Source of the DNA: Kribbella sindirgiensis
Lineage (GTDB): Bacteria > Actinomycetota > Actinomycetes > Propionibacteriales > Kribbellaceae
DNA: 64,000 bases
Direction: 5' to 3'
Assembly (NCBI RefSeq): GCF_004331435.1
Contig: NZ_SJKA01000019.1
Span: 1-64,000, forward strand
The position numbers and the translations under genes were made by a program. Position 1 is the first letter of the stretch. Each line of letters begins with the position of its first letter. Positions 58,921 through 64,000 of this stretch are shown piece by piece. A model generated the notes under the pieces. It saw only the letters and a list, made by a program, of their open reading frames with translations, did not search any database and was not told where the DNA came from.

Positions 58921-59522
58921 CCGGGGGGCCGGCGACCGGGCGGGCGGGCCGCTTGATGCTGACCGCGAGGCTCGCCACGGCACGGCGCGCGGTCGACCTG
59001 CTCGATCGTAAGCAGCGCGCTCTCGCGGTGGAGTGCGAGCGGCTCGAGCTGATCGCGGGACGCGCCACGGAGACCTTCGAACGCACCGCGCTCCTGGCGA
59101 CACGATGGTTGCGGCGGTGCACCGCCCTGGACGGGGAGCGGACGGTGCTCGACTCGGCACCGCGGGCGGCCGCCGAGGTGGTCGTGGGGTACGACGTGAC
59201 GATGGGGGTACGGCATCCGACCACCGCGGATGTCACGTTCGGGCCCGAGCCTGACCTAGCCGGTAGCTCCGCTCTGGTCGAGGCGATGCGGGCACACCGT
59301 ACGGCGCTGGCGGCGGCCGTTCGGCTCGCGGCTGCTCGCCGCTCGGTGGCCCTGGTTTCGGAGGAGCTGGCGCTCACCCGGCAGCAGCAGCGGGCGCTCG
59401 AGCTGCGCTGGATCCCCGAGCTGGAGCGGCGGCTGACCGTGCTGCTGCAGCGCCTCGACGAGTCCGAGCGGGAGGAGAACCTCAGGCTGCGGTGGGCCGC
59501 GCGACATTCGGAGGGATCATGA
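58917..59522 (+). CDS. V/A-type ATPase subunit D (central shaft)
   Basis: The 201-residue protein is two long coiled-coil helices (about residues 10-75 and 118-195) around a short loop, as in the rotating shaft subunit D. RLATARRAVDLLDRKQRAL near the start matches the family. Start and stop overlap the neighbours by 4 nt each. Confidence 0.88.
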   Translation: MTGGPATGRAGRLMLTARLATARRAVDLLDRKQRALAVECERLELIAGRATETFERTALLATRWLRRCTALDGERTVLDSAPRAAAEVVVGYDVTMGVRHPTTADVTFGPEPDLAGSSALVEAMRAHRTALAAAVRLAAARRSVALVSEELALTRQQQRALELRWIPELERRLTVLLQRLDESEREENLRLRWAARHSEGS

Positions 59523-59932
59523 AACAGTTCCTGGTGGTGGTGGACGACTCGGCGGCTGCGCTGCGGGCCGCGCAGCTGGCGATCGACCTCGCGGCGGCGA
59601 CGGGTGCCGGACTGACGCTGGTCACAGTGGTCGAGGACCATGTGCTCGATGCGCGGCTGAACGCGGCCTCCGTCCCGGATGCGGCCGCCCGGCGGGCGCA
59701 GGGCGCGGTGTCGGTCCTGACCCGGATGACCGCGCGAGCGTCGCTGCGTGGGCTCCGGACGCACCAGGAGATCCTGTCCGGGCACGGCGCGGAGCAGGTG
59801 CTCGCGATGGCTGCGCGATGCGGAGCCGACTTGATCGTGGCGGGCCGGGATCCCGGCGCACCGGTCAACCTCGCCAACCTGCTGGAGTTCGCCGACGTCC
59901 CGGTGCTCGTCGTACCCGCCGAGGCCGTCTGA
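59519..59932 (+). CDS. Single-domain universal stress protein in the ATPase operon
   Basis: The ATG at 59519 overlaps the subunit D stop. The 137-residue protein has one Usp domain (FLVVVDDSAAALRAA and a C-terminal DVPVLVVPAEAV). The ATP loop is degenerate (AGRDPGAPVNLANLLEF), so it may be a non-ATP-binding UspA-like form. Translational coupling to the ATPase genes suggests a role in regulating the enzyme, which is inference. Confidence 0.85.
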   Translation: MKQFLVVVDDSAAALRAAQLAIDLAAATGAGLTLVTVVEDHVLDARLNAASVPDAAARRAQGAVSVLTRMTARASLRGLRTHQEILSGHGAEQVLAMAARCGADLIVAGRDPGAPVNLANLLEFADVPVLVVPAEAV

Positions 59933-59995
59933 CAACGAAGTCACCTGCCAGGACGGCCGTTTGCGCTGTATCATCGGACCGTTCATCGATGTGAC

Positions 59996-60039
59996 CCAAG
60001 ACCCCGGCGCCCGAGAAGATTTGCGCCTGGGGGGCTTGG
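59996..60039 (+). terminator. Hairpin terminator after the V/A-ATPase operon
   Basis: CCAAG-CCCC-GGCGCC on one side pairs with GCGCC-GGGG-CTTGG on the other, with small bulges, 64 nt after the USP stop. Confidence 0.6.
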
Positions 60040-60141
60040 TGCTCATGACAGTTGATCGTTCTGCCCGTCGGACCGGCGGGATGCCGTCGGCCGGAGGGAC
60101 GTACCTGCGCTGCGGCCGTGGGCCGGAGTGAGGTGGCGGCG

Positions 60142-60354
60142 ATGGAGATCGGCTATCTCGAGCGGCTCGCCGGCTCGGAGCGTCTGGACACCTGGCGGAC
60201 CGAGGAGCTGACCGGTGCCCTGGCGACCCTGGATGATGCCATCGGCGAGCGCCGGCAGCCGGCCGACGGTGGACCGAGGGTGCTCAGCATCCGGCTCCAG
60301 ATCTACCGGCAACGCGTACAGCGCGAACTGCGCGAACGAGGTGCGCCTGTTTGA
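60142..60354 (+). CDS. Small helical protein, unknown
   Basis: The ATG at 60142 follows GTGAGGTGGC and gives 70 residues, mostly charged and helical (for example RLQIYRQRVQREL). No family is recognised. It lies between the V/A-ATPase operon terminator and the convergent acyl-carrier gene. A Gly-rich GGGACGTACCTGCGC lies upstream but is not spaced like the other boxes. Confidence 0.5.
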   Translation: MEIGYLERLAGSERLDTWRTEELTGALATLDDAIGERRQPADGGPRVLSIRLQIYRQRVQRELRERGAPV

Positions 60355-60381
60355 TGGTCACCATCGTTGTTACCTCCGCGT

Positions 60382-60624
60382 TCAGGTACTGAGGAAGCCG
60401 ATGCAGTCGGACATCGTCCGGAGCCGGGGGTAGTCGTCCTCGTCGATGCGGCGGCCCGATCCGGTGCTCAGCAGCTCCACGAAGCTCAGGAAGTCGAGCG
60501 AGTCCAGTTCGAGCTCGTCCCGGAACGGTGCGTCGTCCGGCAGCGCGTCCAGGTCGGCGTCGGGGACGATCCGCAACAGCGTGTTGCCGACCAGTTCGCG
60601 GGCGTCCTGCAGGGTCAGTGTCAT
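60382..60624 (-). CDS. Acyl carrier protein
   Basis: The 80-residue acidic protein carries the phosphopantetheine site in DELELDSLDFLSFVELL (Ser in DSL). Its ATG overlaps the E2 stop. ACPs hold acyl groups as thioesters. Its location at the end of a pyruvate-dehydrogenase-like operon that also has an acyl-CoA ligase is unusual and suggests delivery of an acyl group from or to the E2 or ligase. Confidence 0.88.
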   Translation of the reverse strand: MTLTLQDARELVGNTLLRIVPDADLDALPDDAPFRDELELDSLDFLSFVELLSTGSGRRIDEDDYPRLRTMSDCIGFLST

Positions 60625-61881
60625 AGCTCCTCCGGTGTTTGCAGCAGGCGATCGACGGTGGCGAGGAAGCGGCCGCCGGTGAAGCCGTCGGTGGCGCGGT
60701 GGTCGGCGGCCAGGGTGAGGGTCAGGCACGGACGTACGCCGAGTAGTCCGTCGACCGCCCAGGGGCGCTCGACGATGCGGCCGGCGCCGACCAGCGCGAC
60801 CTGTGGCGGGTAGATGATGCCGTGCACGCTCTCCACGCCTTGATCACCGAGATTGGTGATCGTGATGGTGGCCTCGGTCATCTCGGCACGGCGCAGGCGG
60901 CCGGCCCGCGCCCGTTCGACGAGATCGCGGAGCCGGGCCATGACGTCGTGGACCGGGAGCGAGGCCACGTCGTGCAGTGCCGGTGCGACCAGGCCGCCGC
61001 CGCGCAGGGAGATGGCGACGCCGAGGTGGACCTGATCCGCGGGCCGGAACGCGTCCTCGGTCCAGTATCCGTTGAGCTCCGGGTGCCGCTGTGCCGCGAG
61101 TGCGGTTGCCTTGAGCAACAGAGCGGCCGGGACCAGCCGTTCGGCGACGGGGAGTTCGCGGTTGGTCCGGGAGAGCCAGGCGATGGCTGTGCCGAGGTCC
61201 ACGGTGGTTGACAGGTAGTAGTGCGGGATCTCCTGCGTGGAGCGCGTCATCAGCCGCGCGATCGCGGCCCGCGGCGACCCCTGCTGTACGACGTGCCGCG
61301 GTGCGGGCGTGGTGGTCGGTTCCTTGGTGCTGGGTTGCGTGCTCGGTCGCGGTGGGTTCGCGGCGAAGCGGCGTACGTCCTCGGCGGTGACCATGCCCCG
61401 TTGCCCGGTCGCGGGTACGGCGGTGAGGTCGACGTCGAGCGAGTGGGCCAGCTTCCGCGCGTACGGCGACGCCTTCAAGCGATCGACCGACGTGACTGTC
61501 GCGGGAGGGGCTGCCCGCTGGGCTGGAGGGTTGCCCACTGGGAATTCTGGTGGGCCACCCTGTATCTCAGAGGGCAACCCCTGAGCCGGCCGGGCAGGCA
61601 CGGGTGCCGGCGTGGCCGGGCGCTGTGGGGCGGGCGCGGGCTGTGGTGTGGGGCCGGTGCCGTTGATGGTGGCGAGCGGGGTGCCGACCTGGACGCGCTC
61701 ACCGACCGGGACGAGGATCTGGTCGATCGTGCCGCCGGCGAAGGTCTCGACCTCGATGGCGGCTTTGTCGGTGTCGACCACGGCGACCGGGTCGCCCTTG
61801 TGGACCGTGTCGCCGGGCTTGACCAGCCACTCGATCACGGTGCCTTCGTCCATGTCCGCACCGAGCGAGGGCATCCGGAAC

Positions 61882-61895
<14 letters not shown>
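60621..61895 (-). CDS. Dihydrolipoamide acyltransferase (E2) of a 2-oxoacid dehydrogenase complex
   Basis: The 424-residue protein has one lipoyl domain (residues 1-78, lipoylated Lys in VVDTDKAAIEVE), a Pro/Ala-rich linker, a peripheral-subunit-binding domain (about 140-178, ASPYARKLAHSLDVDL) and the catalytic domain ending in LTLAADHRATDGFTGGRFL with the active-site His and Asp. It transfers the acyl group to CoA. The first linker contains a palindromic insert (61506-61582). The ATG overlaps the E1-beta end by 14 nt. No E3 gene is present here. Confidence 0.92.
61506..61582. repeat. Palindromic insert inside the E2 linker
   Basis: AGGGGCTGCCC (61506-61516) faces GGGCAACCCCT (61572-61582); GGGTTGCCC (61528-61536) can also pair with the latter, and GCCCAC (61533-61538) with GTGGGC (61550-61555). 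The segment encodes a Pro/Gly-rich stretch of the linker, so an in-frame insertion of a REP-like palindrome is tolerated there. Confidence 0.6.
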
Positions 61896-62858
<963 letters not shown>

Positions 62859-62862
<4 letters not shown>

Positions 62863-63830
62863 GATTCCTCCGCGTAGACGAAGCGGGTCAGGTCCTCGAC
62901 AGCCTCGAGCGGTCCGGCCTCGGCGCCGGCCACTGCTCGCTGGAGCTCGTCGTCGACCTCACGATGCAGGGCCTTGAGCGCGTCGTCGGTCAGCTCACCT
63001 GCGTCCCGCATCCGCACGGTCAGGGCCTCGATCGGGTCGCGTTCCTTCCAGCGCGCGATCTCGGCCTTGTCGCGGTAGCGGTCGGAGTCGTACATCGAAT
63101 GCGCGCGGAAGCGGTACGTGCGCAGTTCGAGGAAGCACGGCCCGCCACCGGCGCGGATCGTCTCGACCGCGCGTTGTGCTGCCTGCTCGACGGCCAGTAC
63201 GTCCATCCCGTCGACGGCCCAGGCCGGCATGCCGTACGACGATGCGCGCAATGCCAGATCGGTCTGCGCCTGGGCCCGGACGAGCGACGTACCCATCGCA
63301 TAGAGGTTGTTCTCGCAGCAGAACAGCACCGGGAGCTTCCACAGCGCGGCGAGATTCATACACTCGTGGAACTCGCCTTCGGCGACGGCGCCGTCGCCGA
63401 AGAAGCACGCCGTCACGTGGCTCTCGTTGCGGAGCCGGTCTGCCAGAGCGATCCCGGTCGCCAGCGGCAGGCCGCCGCCGACGATCGCGTTGCCGCCGTA
63501 GAGCCGCCGCTTGACGTCGAACAGATGCATCGAGCCCCCGCGGCCCCGGCTGCATCCCGTGGTGCGACCGAACATCTCTGCCATCACCGCCTCCATCGGG
63601 ACGCCGCGGGCCAGCGCGTGGCCGTGCTCGCGATACGTCGTGACGAGCGCGTCACTCGCGTCGAGGGTGTTCATCACACCGACGGCGACGGCTTCCTCGC
63701 CGATGTAGAGGTGCAGGAAGCCGCGGATCCTGGTCGCGCTGTAGAGCTCGACGCAGATCTCCTCGAACTTGCGGATTCGCAGCATCTGGCGCAGCAAGGC
63801 GGTGTGGTGCTTGGCAATCGCTGTGTTCAT
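62859..63830 (-). CDS. Pyruvate dehydrogenase-like E1 component, alpha subunit
   Basis: The 323-residue protein has the thiamine-diphosphate motif FFGDGAVAEGEFHECMNLAA, ENNLYAMGTS, and the phosphorylation-loop-like FRAHSMYDSDRYR. RGRGGSMHLFD is also typical. It decarboxylates the 2-oxoacid. Its ATG overlaps the stop of the acyl-CoA ligase gene, so the operon extends beyond the right edge of the window. Confidence 0.94.
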
Positions 63831-64000
63831 CGTGGGCGCTCCAGGGTCGACAGGTCACCTTCCGGCAGGCCCAGCTCGCGGGCCTTGAGCAGGCGGCGCA
63901 TGACTTTGCCGCTGCTGGTGTGCGGCAGGTTCTGATCGAACGCGATCTGGCGAGGGGCGACCGCACCGAGCCGGCGGCGCCCGAAGGCGATCAGCTCGGC
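63827..64000 (-). CDS. AMP-forming acyl/acetyl-CoA synthetase, C-terminal fragment
   Basis: Only the last 57 residues are inside the window; the start is beyond the right edge. APRQIAFDQNLPHTSSGKVM is the A10 region of ANL-superfamily ligases, with the catalytic Lys in SSGK. The enzyme activates an acid as acyl-AMP and then acyl-CoA. Co-operonic E1/E2 and ACP genes suggest a linked acyl-transfer pathway. The acid is unknown. Confidence 0.82.
   Translation of the reverse strand, partial: AELIAFGRRRLGAVAPRQIAFDQNLPHTSSGKVMRRLLKARELGLPEGDLSTLERPR

Noticed and set aside
60096..60110. GGGACGTACCTGCGC as a further dormancy-type box
   Set aside because: Only one half matches, no second box lies 22 bp away, and spacing to the next start does not fit.

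Overview
The window is high-GC DNA with tightly packed, ATGA-overlapping genes, Tat signals, DUF1918, SPW-repeat and Acg-type proteins. This points to a soil actinobacterium, plausibly of the Kribbella/Nocardioides group; the assignment is inference only. There are no tRNA, rRNA, CRISPR or phage genes. The content resembles a hypoxia/dormancy island comparable to the mycobacterial DosR regulon: six stand-alone universal stress proteins, CBS proteins, two Acg-like nitroreductases, two P-type ATPases, cytochrome bd oxidase, a cytosolic [NiFe] hydrogenase, PEP synthase and a V/A-type ATPase.

Layout. 1-1.7 kb: aldolase tail, USP, CBS-BON protein. 1.8-7.0 kb: an envelope flavin electron-transfer module (ApbE, two-component system, ferric-reductase-like flavocytochrome, FMN-binding protein, DUF2231 membrane protein). 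7.0-10 kb: acg-USP-USP-DUF1579 operon (minus). 10-15.8 kb: cydABDC (minus). 15.9-20.5 kb: beta-CASP nuclease, a small protein and a FecBCD-like ABC importer (minus). 20.7-25.4 kb: hypC plus a group 3b-like hydrogenase and its protease. 25.3-34.6 kb: hydrogenase-associated protein, P-type ATPase, SPW protein, PAP2 protein, PEP synthase, USP. 34.6-41.2 kb: second acg, FG-GAP protein, SHOCT protein with multicopper oxidase, CBS protein, acyltransferase, GyrI-like protein. 41.2-49.2 kb: BtrH-like protein/ABC/P-type ATPase operon (minus) and a second ABC pair. 49.2-51.9 kb: a 438-bp palindrome, USP, pseudokinase-CBS protein, DUF1918. 52-60 kb: a complete V/A-ATPase operon ending in a USP gene. 60-64 kb: pyruvate-dehydrogenase-like E1/E2 genes with an acyl carrier protein and an acyl-CoA ligase.

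The unifying signal is regulatory. Many intergenic regions carry a near-palindrome close to GGGACCTTTGGCCCT, usually with a second copy whose centre lies about 22 bp away. A -10-like hexamer (mostly GANNNT) ends about 36 nt beyond the near-box centre, which puts the predicted transcription start 42-43 nt from that centre. This fits class II activation by a DevR/DosR-type regulator that is not encoded here. Several start codons coincide with the predicted start, suggesting leaderless mRNAs.

Three of these promoters (near 32.7, 36.9 and 51.6 kb) fire not into a gene but into a 98-100 nt RNA element with a conserved long terminal stem (GAGGAGGA pairing with TCCTCCTC). Copies 1 and 2 also share a GNRA-capped hairpin. 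This is the best candidate for an undescribed system: a box-controlled small RNA or structured leader upstream of USP, SHOCT/multicopper oxidase and pseudokinase-CBS/USP genes.
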